The position numbers were made by a program, and so were the translations under genes. The notes beneath the pieces were generated by a model, which was not told the DNA's origin, did no database searches, and was given only the letters and a program-made list of their open reading frames with translations. DNA of 64,000 nucleotides. It comes from Corythoichthys intestinalis (lineage: Eukaryota; Chordata; Actinopteri; Syngnathiformes; Syngnathidae). This document shows, in pieces, positions 1 through 12,484 of the stretch (position 1 is the first letter of the stretch; the number at the start of each line of letters is the position of its first letter). Where the stretch lies: positions 53,441,001-53,505,000 of the forward strand of contig NC_080402.1 of assembly GCF_030265065.1 (NCBI RefSeq), given 5' to 3'.

Positions 1-838
1 TATACGTAGTCGCTATAAAATTATACAGGAATAAAATTGACACTGTGAGGTTAGGTGTTTGAAAGTGAACTGTTTGTTTTGAAAGTGTTGCATTTTATCT
101 AATTTGGGTGGATACCCTACCCTCTAGTGGCAACAGTGACTATGCCATAACTCGTCTAACATGGCTGAATCCAGCTGCTTCCTGTTAAGACCAACATAAG
201 ATATGTTTTTTTCAGCTATCATGTTTCTTTATGCATTTGTTATTTCGTTTGGAAGTATATTTAGCAGTTTTTGTTTGTGAGAATATGTGTTTGAACATTT
301 TGTGATGAGCATTGTAAATTTAAAAAAAAATTAAAAACCTTAGCATTATATAGCATTTAAGTTAGTGGACTTTTGCTATGCAAGTTAGCCAATTGTTCTT
401 TTGTTGTACTTTGAGCCTCATTTATTGATTTATTTTTATCGTTTGAGGCTAAGCGTAGGTATTTTCATATATTATTAAATTAATTTATTGCTCTTCTGAA
501 ATGAAAGTGCAATTCTGCATAGTTTGAAGAAACACTTAATCTGAATTTTTTGTATTAGTATTCGCAATTAATGCTCTTTTGAAAGCATATCCTAAAATTT
601 ATTCAACACATTAAAAGTTCGTAATCTGATTACTTGATAATTCGAAGTAACTAATTGATAGATTAAACGATTAAAGACATAATCGATAGCTGAAGCCAGA
701 GTTTCCATTGAGGCTAAATATCTCTGCCACTTTAGATGATTGACAGCTTCGCACGCTCCCTCCTGCAGTGGGACAGGAACATGTTTGGAACTTCTTATTT
801 TTTTCAACAAAACTTTTTTTCCGGTATCGGCTCAGGAC
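1..838. other. AT-rich non-coding flank with a dispersed repeat
   Basis: No gene is supported here. About 50-200 (around CCCTCTAGTGGCAACAGTGA) is closely repeated at 50535-50660, so it is a dispersed repeat. The short open frames are not conserved and look accidental. Confidence 0.5.
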
Positions 839-2296
839 CAGTGTTGTTAATAACGGCGTTACAATATAACGGCGTTACTAACGGCGTTATTTTTTTCAGT
901 AATGAGTAATCTAATTAATTACTTTTCTCATCTTGGCAACGCCGTTACCGTTACTGAGGCGGGAAAGGCGTGCGTTACTATGCGTTACTAAGTTGGTTGA
1001 ACAAAAAAAAGTCTGAGAGAAACGGACTCACGGGGACGAGAGCAGAGCAGGAGTGGGGAAGACCCTGTTGCAACCGCGATGCTAGGTGGCTCCAATAATA
1101 CCTGACTGCAGCCATAGCCGACAAACTACGCCCACATGACACGGTAGATATCATATTATAGAACTAGATGCAAATGACAGCCACTGCTGCATTGCCAACA
1201 TGTTTTAAGGACTACATGCGTTTGTAAACAGCCGCCATCTTAAAGCAGTAGACCTCTCAGGAACTTAGGAAGGCCCTGATGTAGAGATCCTTCCTAGCGA
1301 ACCTAAGTAATTTTTTAAAATCTAAAATGCTCCTAAATCGGCAAAATCTTAACTTAAATCTATCTTTAAATGATGAAACAGTTTTAAAACTTACACATGT
1401 TTAAAGTAGACAGAAGGGAACTAATGCAATAACGGGAGAAATTTTAACAACTTTAAAGAATGATTCACAACTTTAAATGACTACCACACATAGCAAAGGT
1501 ACTAGCTAGTTATCGCAATACCCTTGTGTCTAGTTAAGTGGAGGGTAAAGAATTGGGCTAGGGCCAATTGTCCCCCAAACCCTTTAAGCTTCACATTGTG
1601 TGACCTGTGTTTTTTTTTTTTTTTTGAGAAAAAAAAAAAAAATCACTAGTTACTTTGCCAAGTAACTAATTACTCTTACATTCAGGTAACTGAGTTACTA
1701 ACGCAATTACTTTTTGGGAGAAGTAATTTGTAGCTGTAATTAATTACTTTTTTAAAGTAAAATTAACAACACTGCATGGCACTAAATGCGTTAGTAGACA
1801 GCCGCCATCTTAAAGCAGTAGACTTTTTAGGACGGCTCTGTTGTAGAGAACCTTCCTAGCGAACCTAAGTAACTTTTTATCTAAAATACTTCTAAATCGG
1901 CAAAATCTTGACTTGAATCTATCTTTAAATGATGAAACAGTTTTAAAACTTTCATATGTCGAAAGTAGAGAGAAGGGAACAAATGCAATAATGGGAGCAA
2001 TTTTAACAACTTTTAACAGTTGATTCAGGGTAAAGGGTAAATTTGGGTAAAGAATTGGGCTCGGGCCAATTGTACCAAAAACCTTCACAAAAAACTTCAC
2101 ATAGTGTGGCCAATGTTTTTTTTTTTTTTTTTTTTTGTTGAGGGGAAAAAAAAAAAAAAAATTATCACCAATTACTTTGCCAAGTAACTAATTACTCTTA
2201 CATTCAGGTAATTGAGTTACCAACGCAATTACTTTTTGGGAGAAGTAATTTGTAACTATAATTAATTACTTTTTTTCAGTAAGATTAACAACACTG
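839..2296. mobile_element. Non-autonomous hAT-like element with internal duplication
   Basis: The element begins CAGTGTTGTTAAT and ends ATTAACAACACTG, an inverted terminal repeat. It is flanked by a perfect 8-bp duplication, CTCAGGAC, at 831-838 and 2297-2304, as hAT transposons make. No transposase is visible. The interior holds two diverged copies of a roughly 500-bp block (about 1227-1760 and 1798-2290) that share the stretch around GATGAAACAGTTTTAAAACTT. A third relative lies at 8780-9432. The open frames inside are accidental. Confidence 0.8.
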
Positions 2297-2404
2297 CTCA
2301 GGACTCGGTATCGGCAGATTCTCAAAATCAGGTGATTCGGACTCTGGTACAAAAATGCGTAATAGGGATTGTTTATTGTGCACTGATTGCTTGTGCCTTC
2401 TTAA

Positions 2405-4657
2405 AGGGAACCACAGATAGACATGTAGTTCTTAAAAGAAATGTTAGTACGAGTTATAATTTGATATTAAAACCCCTCTCAATGTTTTTGTTTTAATGAA
2501 ATTTGTAAAATTTCAAACCAAAAAATTAACTAGTAGTTCATTGTTGTTGACGTCGAGGGGCGGTGACAGCACATGGCCACGCTGACCGTGCTTCCACTGT
2601 ACTCTCACTATTTAACTATGTAAGGTAGTGATTTAAATACGCCACAAGGTGTCAATGACGAGTTTCAAATTAATTAGAGATCAAGCCAATGAGTGTGTCT
2701 TGTCCCGATTGACGCCACAGTTTTCTTTTTATCCAACAGTGCGGGTCCATTGTGCCTTAAGTTCAATTGTATGTTGTGATGGTAAGGCACCTGATAATGG
2801 CTCTCAGCATCATAGTTTGTATATTATGACTAGGGATGGGAATCGAAATCCGATTCCAATTCGGAACCGGTTCCGAGTGTTTCGAGGCCTCGACATCACA
2901 ATGAAAAAGCCTTAACGATCTTTCATTCCGTGAAGAATCCAGAAAGGGTTATTTGATTGTGGCTTTCTGAAAAACAATAATTTTTTACATTTATGCACTT
3001 CTGCAATCGTCACACTTTTTCTGTTACAAACTGACCCCGGCCCCTCATCAGAGAAGGGAAAAGTTATGTGGCCCTCACAGGAAAAAGTTTGGGGACCCCT
3101 GCTTTAACACATATTGCCAAAGGCAGAACAACAACCTGCCAATATATACCAATATTTTTTATTTCTATTAGATAAATGTTTCAGTAAAATGTTACACATT
3201 CTTGTGTATTTGCCACTTATTGCCACAGTTAACATTGAGGCTTTGGGCCTCTTTTGATTTCGTTGTGAGTTTGTAAGGTTGTGAGTTCTGATTAAACAAA
3301 CTCGATGCCAATCAAAACGTTTGTTCTTTTTCCCCAAATTAGAATCGATAAGAGAATCGATAAAGAATCGAATCGTTAAGCAATATCGATAATGGAATGG
3401 GAATTGTAAAAATCCTATCAATTCCCATCCCTAATTATGACTAAATATTGACATCCAGTGTATTCGTGGAGCTAAACCAATTCCTACAATGTTTAAATAC
3501 AGTTTGACCAAAGTCTGAGTAAGTTTTATGTGTATTTTGCATATCTATTTTGATTGTGAATTTGTGAATGCCAGTTCTCTTTGCATTGTTCTTTAACTGT
3601 GTGAGAATAGGGCCTCATTAATACAGATTAAAGCACTTTTCTTTTTGTGAACACTATTTTTTAAGAGATATGAATATTATTTTTGTTGTATTTTCACTAT
3701 ATGATACAAATGTAAGTTGCGAAGGAGGACTTGCCGAAGTTAATGCCAATAAACGGCGTGGTCCGAGCTACGAATGTGAACGCCTGTGTCCACTCGCCTT
3801 CTCTCTGCCTTACACCCCATCACCATCCTCTTGGATCACAATGTGCAAAATAAGGCGTCAATATAATCTGTTGGGCAGAAAATGATACGAATAGCCAGCA
3901 ATCAAACTAAGTTTAATAGATTTATTTGTTTTCCGTGTTGCTTATTCACCGGGAAGCTAGCTTCGGGAGCAACATCTGATAAGTCTAATATATCTGAGAA
4001 CACCGGCATGATATATTCGATCTGGACAACGCTTTTACGTGACAAAAATAAGGTAAGACGTCATTAGATGTCTCACTATAGGCGAACTGCATCAAAGTTT
4101 TCATGTGCTGTGATGTACAGGGTATCTGCAAAAAATAAAGTGCTGTATTTTACTGTATACACTATGTAAAGCACACGACAGCTCTGGATGCTAACTATTT
4201 CCATAATAATATTGGAATAAGTTGGATAACACAATAGTTTATCGTGAAGATCTGTAAATAGTTTTTGACATCAAACACTCTCATGCTCTCGTCACTCAAG
4301 GAGGAGAGTGCTGTCACTAGCGAACTTGACACATGAGACCTACTCATCTCATCCCGTCTTTCCTGTTCATTTTGCTTTTGCTGTCCTTCTCATTAAAGTT
4401 TCACTCGGGTTGAAATTAAAAGGGCAGAACCGATGACATGTTTATGTAGTTAAAGAGTGACACTGTGGAAGGCAGCGTACCCATGTGGCGTCACCGCTCT
4501 GAGAGGTGAACAACAATGGCGACCTACAAGTTAAAATAATTTTACAAATTATGTTATTAAAATGAAAACATTAAGAGGGGTTTTAATATCAAATTATTAT
4601 AACTCGTACAAAAATTTATCTTTTAAGAACTACATGTCTTTCTATCCGTGGTACACT
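2405..4657. mobile_element. TTAA-flanked element with long inverted repeats (Kolobok-like)
   Basis: The ends are inverted copies of each other for about 220 bp: 2405-2625 reads AGGGAACCACAGATAG, and the complement of 4450-4657 reads AGTGTACCACGGATAG. Both ends abut TTAA (2401-2404 and 4658-4661). A TTAA target duplication with an AGGG-type end fits Kolobok better than piggyBac, but this is inference. No transposase was recognised. A hAT MITE is nested inside at 2831-3433. Confidence 0.65.
2831..3433. mobile_element. hAT MITE nested in the TTAA element
   Basis: Terminal inverted repeats TAGGGATGGGAAT / ATTCCCATCCCTA are flanked by a perfect 8-bp duplication, ATTATGAC, at 2823-2830 and 3434-3441. 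At about 3030-3101 it carries the end of another hAT family (reverse complement begins CAGGGGTCCCCAAAC). No coding capacity is seen. Confidence 0.85.
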
Positions 4658-4661
4658 TTAA

Positions 4662-6184
4662 TTTTTTTCTTTGTCTTCATTTTTTGGGGGATTTGTGTGC
4701 TATGGACCCCCTTTGTAATTCCTGAATAAAGATCATGGAAATATCCTCTGTAGCCATCATGTTTTGAAAGACTTAGATCAGCGTTAGTCCCACCCACTGA
4801 CTTTGATCGGTGAGTTTGACATAAAAAAATGAATTCATGATGTGCTGCAACACGTGTCCATGAACTAATTAAATAGTGACATAATTCTATATGATTTTAC
4901 ATTAAATGAGCTGGTATTTTAATGAGACATTTAATTAAACTTTTATTTATTCAATTCTCACTCGAATAAATTAATTACACATTTATGTATTTATTTACAG
5001 ATGTGTTTATATATTTAATTCTGTCCCATTTGGTCCTCCAAATTAAACTCACTAATCTCAAAATTTAAGAAAAAAATGTATTTCCAGTAGGCTATCTGTA
5101 GGCATATACTGGACATGAACCCTATTTTCATATTAGCCTAAATCGAGTACTGTTCAACCATACCTCCATACCATAGCGGCTTGAAAACATCCCTTGACTA
5201 CAACAGAACTACAACAGGAACAAAGTACTAAATACATCCATATATTAAATTCTAAATTATACTACACGTTTTAGTTTTGTGTCGTTGACACAGCCCCTAC
5301 CTTTATTGAAAATCCAGCAAAATGAACAATATTAGCATCTTCTTGTGTTGCATCCTGGAACTGTCAAAGTAAAATACGCCGTTTCTTTGACTTATCATCT
5401 TAAAGAGTTGTATGACTTGGCGTCAAATGTTTTCTAAACGTTTCTATACATGACAATCAAAGGAAAACATGTTGAAAGAGTTATTCCATTGGGTCAATTA
5501 CATTTAAAACTCGGCCAAACAAAAACACGCCACAGGTGCAATATGAATCACAGTTAAGGTATTCGTGCTCAAAAAGACAGCAGTAGAGTGGTAACAGAGG
5601 TTAACTCACCGTCCTCAGGAGGCAAGAGTAGGTATTTTGGCACAATTAGCTGTAGACTACGCGGTTTTCACCAGCTCTGCTTCGGAGGAAAATGACAAAT
5701 GTTCAACACAATCACTGCCTGTCTTCCTATGCCACTTGAAAAACGCAACGCGCACACACCACAACGCTCTCCTGCACTTCCTAGTGGTCAAATAAAGAGT
5801 CACATCAACGCAGCAGAAGTGCTTCTGTACACTGTACAATACTCGGGGAATGGGGGCGCTGCAAAACAGCTAAACGATGCAAACTCATAAAAAAATATGC
5901 AACAGAAGAACGCAAGAAAATATTTACAAATAATTATGATTAAAAAATTTTTTTAAAGCACGCTTGTTTTTTTAAAAAAATTGAAAACCATTACAGGGCG
6001 ATTCAAGGTGTTTTACGGTGAATGAAGGATATGAATGAATGAAAAATAAATGATGGCATTGTATTTTTTTCACCCTGCATTCACCCAGATAAATGAATGA
6101 TGGAACGAATGAATACCATTGACTCTCTCTTAGCCAGTGGAGAAATGTAATGAAGTAAAAGTACTTCGTTATTGTACTTAAGTA
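4662..6184. other. Intergenic, no gene recognised
   Basis: No coding similarity or mobile-element ends were recognised. Positions 5650-5890 are more CG-rich than their surroundings and could be a decayed promoter or repeat. 6130-6184 is the left side of a repeat split by the Tc1 element that follows. Confidence 0.4.
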
Positions 6185-7764
6185 CAGTGGTATGAAAAAG
6201 TATCTGAACCTTTTGGAATTTCTCACATTTCTGCACAAAATCACCATCAAATGTGATCTGACCTTTGTCAAAATCACACAGATGAAAAAACACTGCTTTA
6301 ACTAAAACCAACCAAACATTTATAGGTTTTCATATTTTAATGAGGATAGCATGCAAACCATGACAGAAGGGGGGAAATAAGTAAGTGAACCATCACATTT
6401 AATATTTTGTGCCGCCCCCCTCCTCCCCTTGGCAGCAATAACTTCAACCAGACCCTTCCGGTAAATCCAGATCAGTCTGGCACATCGATCAGGACTAATC
6501 TTCTCTACAAAACTGCTGTAGTTCAGTCAGATTCCTGGGATGGATCCATGGATCGCTGTCTGTAGGTCATGCCACAGCGTCTCAATGGGGTTCAAGCCTG
6601 GACTTTGACTGGGCCACTCCAGAACGTTAATTTTGTTCTTCTGAAGCCATTCTGAAGTTGATGTTCTTCCATCCTCTTTTTAGCTTCAACTGTCTGACAG
6701 ACAGCCTCAGGTTTTCCTGCAAAACATCCTGATATACCCTTGAATTCATCGTTCCATTAATGACTGCAAGTTGTCCAGGCTCTGAGGCAGCAAATCAGCC
6801 CCAAATCATGATGCTCCATCCACCATGCTTCACAGTGGGGATGAGGTGTTGATTTTTGTGAGCTGTTCCATTTTTCCTCCACTCATGATATTGCGTGTTA
6901 CCCCCAAACAATTCAACTTTGGTTTCATCAGTTCACAAAATATTTTGCCAAACATTCTGTGGCGAGTCCTAGTTCCTTTTTGCGAACATTAAACGAGCAA
7001 TAATGTTTTTTTAGACAGCAGTTGCTTCCTCCGTGTAGTCCTTCCATGAACACCATTCTTGGCTATAGTTTTACACATAGTTGATGTGCGCACAAAGATA
7101 TTGGACTGTGCCAGTGATTTCTGTAATGATTTCTGTAAGTTTTGAGCAGACACTCTCGGATTCTTTTTTACCTTTCTGAGTATTCTGCACTGAACTCTTG
7201 GCGTCTCCTATGGTGGACGGCCACTCCTTGGGAGAGGAGCAACAGTGCCAAACTCTCTCCATTTGTAGACAACTTCTCTGACTGTCGATTGATGAACATC
7301 CAGACTTTTTAGAGATGGTTTTGTATCCTTTCCCAGCTTTATACAAATAAACAATCCTTGATCGCAGGTCTTCAGACAGCTCTTTTGACCGGGCAATGAT
7401 GCACATCAGAGAATGCTTCTCATCAAGACAAATCTTACCAGTTGTGTATTTCATAGTGGGCAGGGCAGCTTTAAACCACTCATCAAAAATTGGGCACACA
7501 AGTGACTTAAACTGTATGGTAAAAATTGATTTAAATTGCTCTCCAAGTCACCTTAGGCAGAGGGTTCACTTACGTATTTTCCCCCCCTTCTGTCATTGTT
7601 TCCATGCTACCCTCATTAAAATATGAAAACCTATAAATTTAAAGCAGATAGTTAGACACTGTTTTTACATCTGTGTTATTTTGACAAACATCAGATCACA
7701 TTTGATGTTGATTTTATGCAGAAACCTGAGAAATTCCAAAAGGTTCAGATACTTCATACCACTA
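6185..7764 (-). mobile_element. Tc1/mariner transposon, transposase on minus strand, broken
   Basis: Terminal repeats CAGTGGTATGAAAAAGTATC at the left and the inverted form at the right are flanked by TA (6183-6184, 7765-7766). The minus strand encodes a Tc1 transposase in pieces. The N-terminal helix-turn-helix reads KELSEDLRSRIVYLYKAGKG at about 7330-7390, followed by VREVVYKWREFGTVAPLPRS. The catalytic half runs to about 6540, with an NP-E-LWHDLQ-type DDE end. The frame is broken several times, so no active transposase is expected. It sits inside an older repeat seen at 6130-6184 and 7767-7860. Confidence 0.85.
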
Positions 7765-8739
7765 TACATTTTTGTGTGTCTGTAGTTTACTGGAGTACAA
7801 ATATGAAGTGGTACTTTTTACTTATAATTTACTACATTTTACAGCACGTATCTGTACTTTTTACTCCACAACTTTTCAAATTTTCACCTGCGTTACACGT
7901 TACTTTGCTTTGTTTTCTTTTTTTCTCGTTGTGAAATGATAGTTTCGTTTTCATGCCTCCGGCGTAATCGATAAGCCCCGTGTATACCATGATTGTACAC
8001 TAGAGGCAGCAACATGAGTAAAAGCAAGATTAAGCAGGTGAACAAGATATTGACCAATAAAAACCAACGGAACCGAGGGGCTCTTACAATCTTTTTCGCT
8101 TTTTGAAAATGAAAAATCACACAAAACTACCCCAACTCATGTCACACACGGCGGCGAGGGCGACAGCCATCACCGATCGGCTAGCTCCCGTCGTTCCCCT
8201 GTTGTGGCCCCAGCAGGAGTGCTCGTCGGAGCGGTCGCAGCTGGAGAATAAACGCCAAGCGGCTCTTCCAATCTTTTCCGCCTTTCGAAATGAAACATCA
8301 CACAAAACTACTTTTGGATTTCATAAGAACAAACAGTAATATTATCATTACTGAGCCAGGCAGTTCTTGTGAGTGTGGTTTGGTGAAAAGTGTTTTTCCC
8401 AAAGAATTTTTTTCATAGTGTCTTTTTCCATAATGGCCTTTATATTTCATAATGTTGTTTTCAGCACAATGAAGCATGTGCTGTCAGTCAAATACATTAT
8501 GGAAAAAATGAAATTGTGAAAAACTCTTTTTATCTCTTTTTTTTCTCTTTGTTGTGAAAAGTGGATGTTAAACCAAGGCTTATTGGACCTTTTAGTTTTC
8601 AAATGTGTCATTGTGCCGTCTAGCTGCGGGGATTTGCATTATAATAAAAAAAAAAAAAAATCCAACATACACATACCTGTCAAGTTGTACGGTTTCGGCG
8701 TAATTTGTACAAGTGAGCAATGATTACGTGCATTACGTT
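7765..8739. other. Repeat-derived intergenic DNA
   Basis: About 8076-8135 and 8256-8315 are direct repeats of each other (CACACAAAACTAC core). 8396-8530 belongs to a dispersed family (TTTTTCCACAATGGC-type) also present near 36.55, 37.55 and 57.6 kb. No gene is supported. Confidence 0.5.
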
Positions 8740-8779
8740 TTTTTTTTCCGTTTGGATTTTGTCACCGTTTCGGCTACGA

Positions 8780-9432
8780 GACAATGTGCATTATTATGCG
8801 TTACTACGTTGGTTAAATGACGCGAGAAAAGTCCGAGACACAGAGAGAGAAGAGTGTTGCGACGCTGTTGCAAACGCGATGCTAGTCTAGGTGACTCCAT
8901 ATTTTCCTGACTGTAGCCGATAGCCTACAATCTGAGCCCAATTGATGGTACACTAGATATCACATGCATATAGAACTAGATGCGAAATGACAGACTCGGC
9001 GGCGTTAGTAACCATCTTAAGGCAGTAGACTTCTCAGAAAGGCTTTGTTGTAGTAAACCTTTCTGGCGAACCTAAGTCACTTTTTATCTAAAATACTCTT
9101 AAATTGGCAAAATCTTGACTTGAATCTATCTTTTAATGATGAAACAGTTTTAAAACTTTCACATGTCGAAAGTAGACAGAAGTGAACTAATGCAAAAATG
9201 GGAGCAATTTTAACAACTTTAATCTAATTAAATGACTTCCAAACATAGCAAAGGTCACTATGTTTTTTTTTTTTTAATGGAAAAAAAACATGAACAGTAA
9301 CACCAGTTACTTTGCCAAGTAACTAATGACTCTTGTCTTACATTCAGGTAACTGAGTTATTAACTCAATTACTTTTTGGGAGAAGTAATTTGTAACTGTA
9401 ATAAATTTTTTAAAGTAAAATTAACAACACTT
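8780..9432. mobile_element. Truncated relative of the 839-2296 hAT-like element
   Basis: The right end matches that element (AGTAAAATTAACAACACT). The interior shares its CTAAGTCACTTTTTATCTAA and GATGAAACAGTTTTAAAACTT stretches. No left terminal repeat was found, so it is truncated or its left end has diverged. Confidence 0.6.
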
Positions 9433-9684
9433 GTCATAAAGATGCAGTCTGTAGAATAAAAAGTGACGAAATCAAAGATTTTATTCTGCCAAGTTGTTGC
9501 GGAACGCAATTTGCCTGCAACTATTGCTGATCACTTCTCAGAATGAGCAAAAGAAATATTCCCTGATTCAAAGATTGCATCGATAAGCTGAAGGTAAAGT
9601 AATTTCAAAATAAGAGAAAACAGTGTTTTACCATGCATAACTTTAATCAACAGTCAAATGTAATGGCAGAGGCATTCCTACAAG

Positions 9685-10155
9685 TGTCAGGGAATAACAT
9701 AACAGATGTGTGTGAAGGCACAATTACAGGACTTGCAGAACAAGCCCACAGTCAACCACAGGAAGGGGGGCAGACGCTCCCTTTTGTCTCAAAAGGCGGG
9801 AAAATAACCCGGCTGTCCCGCATACTGAGAGGGACCCCCACTGAGAGGGACCACCCGGAGAGGAAGAGAGAAGACCACGCCATCTTGCAGGGGAATTTAA
9901 ACCAATCAGAGCAAGCTAAGGATAACTGCAGGTATCACATAGCCAATCAATAGTCGCTAGGAACATGTATTTGCATATTGTGTAGTATGAATCATTCTTG
10001 GGCAACTCGGGATGTGTGCTTCTCCTGATAGACACAGGGGAGTACGAGGCTGTACTGAGGGACCTGAGACCCAAGTGCTGTATTAGATTTCCTTGTTAGG
10101 AATAAATCCACTCGTGTGTGAAAATGCCGGCTTCCTGACGCCTTTCTTTTCAGAA
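9685..10155 (+). mobile_element. Possible solo retroviral-type LTR (fossil)
   Basis: The block begins TGTCAGGG and ends TTTTCA. It has a CG-rich central part, an AATAAA poly(A)-type signal near 10101 and the U5-like end GCCTTTCTTTTCA, an LTR layout. I could not find a clear target duplication and no internal region adjoins it. It is a fossil fragment, probably old. Confidence 0.4.
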
Positions 10156-10820
10156 CGAATACGCGTAATTGTTGGAAGAGTGTTTGGTGATAAGGTAAAA
10201 CTTATATAACACTAAAACGGAGTCAGGTAATTATTGCGTAATATTTTAAGGTATGAATGATTCCCAACAAAGCTAATTTTATCAATTGACATTTTTAATT
10301 TCTAATTGGACACGCTAACGAACTCCCTTCAAGTCAAACTGACTTCGGAGCTGAAGTGCCATGAAGTGCAGCCATCAAAAGACATGATAGAAATTGCCAA
10401 AAGTGCCTTATACAATTACAACAAAAGTCACTGTTAAATTTTAGTAATCATGATGTAGCTGAAGATAATGATTGTTCTTTGATTGACCAGGTTATATGTG
10501 ACAATATTACCAATAAATTCATATTATTTTAAAACTGAGTTATATTTTTGTTTCATATTGCACGCTATATACAATGTTGTAAGATTAGTCACCAATTTTT
10601 AAGGGCGTACGTCACTATTTGTAAGATTGCCAACGGCCTCGGGCTGACAGGTATGCATACACTGTAGGTGAAATAGAACGACGTCTTTGTAGTAGCCTAA
10701 TAGTGGTACGTAAACTATCCAGCATGCGTGTGTACTGCCATTGTGCATGCCATGTATGGAGAAGAGGCTGATTTTGGATGGGAAAAACAAAAGATCCTCA
10801 GCACCACCTGCTGTGAGTAT
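10156..10820. other. Intergenic, no gene recognised
   Basis: AT-rich and without coding similarity. From about 10825 the sequence becomes homologous to the 5' flanks of the later array units (near 36.72 and 57.76 kb). Confidence 0.4.
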
Positions 10821-11228
10821 TTAATTTAGAAATTTAGATTATTATTATTAGTATTTTTTTTTTAAAGAATAAAATTTATTCTGACCTCTCAATTTAACTC
10901 GTTGGCTGCTATTGATGGCTATAGACGTCCAATCAATTTTAACTGTTAAAATAGATTAGACCTTTATTGTCGTCAATCGGTGATTTCATCAATTTCCCTC
11001 GATTACTAACAACCACAACACATACTCTATGACCCTGTTTGGCAGTGAATGAGTGAAGCCAATGATAACTTTTGAATGGATGTCCACTGTCGTGCCACCT
11101 GTCCCGAAAGGGTTAAGAAAAAAATACTTTTTATGGTTAATAATGATGAATAAATAAAAAGAAAATAAATAAAAGAAAGAAAAAAGATATTAGTTGAATT
11201 TAAGTTCTCCCGTAGTAGGTCCAGAGGA

Positions 11229-11290
11229 GTTGGCGCCAAAACATTATGACGTCATAAAGAGACGACTGGCCTTTGATGTCACGTGAGCAT
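11229..11290 (+). promoter_or_regulatory. Promoter block of gene A (E2F-like, CRE, E-box)
   Basis: Within about 60 bp lie GGCGCCAAAA (E2F-like on the minus strand), the CRE palindrome TGACGTCA (11247-11254) and the palindromic E-box TCACGTGA (11279-11286). The same order and spacing recur upstream of B and C, and partly D, about 110-140 bp before the start codon where no insertion intervenes. No TATA box is evident. Confidence 0.6.
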
Positions 11291-11395
11291 CTCAACAGCA
11301 TCCAAACGAGCAGGTAGGAATCGGTCAGATGCTGCATTCGAGCGCACGCGATTCATCGGAAGGCACGCGTCTCATTTGGAAGAAACTTTTCTACC

Positions 11396-12434
11396 ATGGA
11401 ACACCTCACGTCTGAACTTACTGCATTCGTTGAATGGTTAGGAGGTGAGTTTGATTAAACTTGTTTTATTTGCCATGAAGTTTTGCGTCGTGCCAAATTG
11501 CTGTGAACTGCACCGTGTAAATTAGCATTTTGGTCGTCATGCGCTAATGGAGAATTTGGTACTTTTCAATAACTTAACGCTTTACAGCTAACATTTAACT
11601 TTTAACTGTCATTCAGATTTGCCGAGTCAAAAATAACTTGGGATATCGCGTCGTGTTTAATCGTTTGCACGCTTACTACATTTTAGAATTTAATATGACA
11701 AGATACGTGTATATTTTCGTGTTTTTCTGCGCATGGGCGATCATTAATCCTCGGTTTTTCCTCTTCCGATGCATTGCGATTGTCCGCTTCAGTTCAAGTT
11801 TAAGAACGTGAACGTTATTCATGTCTACTGTATAAATTAAATTTATAGGGAGGTATATATAGTGTTGTATGTTCGTTAATTTGTAAAACACTTTACAGGT
11901 TAACATTTATATAACCGTTATCTAGAGAAATTTGTTAAATTCAAACTTTTTTTCACAATAAAATAGACAATAAAATTTGCGAATTGGCTGCAACCTAATC
12001 AGGATTTTTGTACCGCTAACGTCCGTTTAAAAAAAACAAACAAACAAAACAAAACAAAAAAAAACTGCGAAATCCTGAAAGGACCTCTCCTATTTTATGA
12101 AAAGCGTTGTGGTTTTGCCTTTCACCAAATGTCACATGAAAGGGTGTAGATGAAGTTAACATTATTTTAAGTAAATATATAATCATCTGACTTGTGCAAA
12201 TGTTTTACAGTTGGGAATCAGTGGTTAATCAAACCACTCAATGTGTCCATCCATGGCAGAGGTGGGTAGAGTAGCCAAAAATTGTACTCAAGTAAGAGAA
12301 ACGTTACTTCAAAATAATATTACTCAAATAAAGTAAAAGTAGTCGTCCAAAAAATGTACTCAAATACAAGTAAGAAAGTATTTGGTCAAAATAATACTCA
12401 AGTAATGAGTAAATTTGTGAGTAACTGCTTGCAG

Positions 12435-12484
<50 letters not shown>

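Noticed and set aside
5590-5660. Exon-like minus-strand stretch (PKYLLLPPEDG before GGTGAGTT)
   Set aside because: It has a plausible donor but no start codon, and an in-frame stop shortly upstream; no partner exon or similarity was seen.
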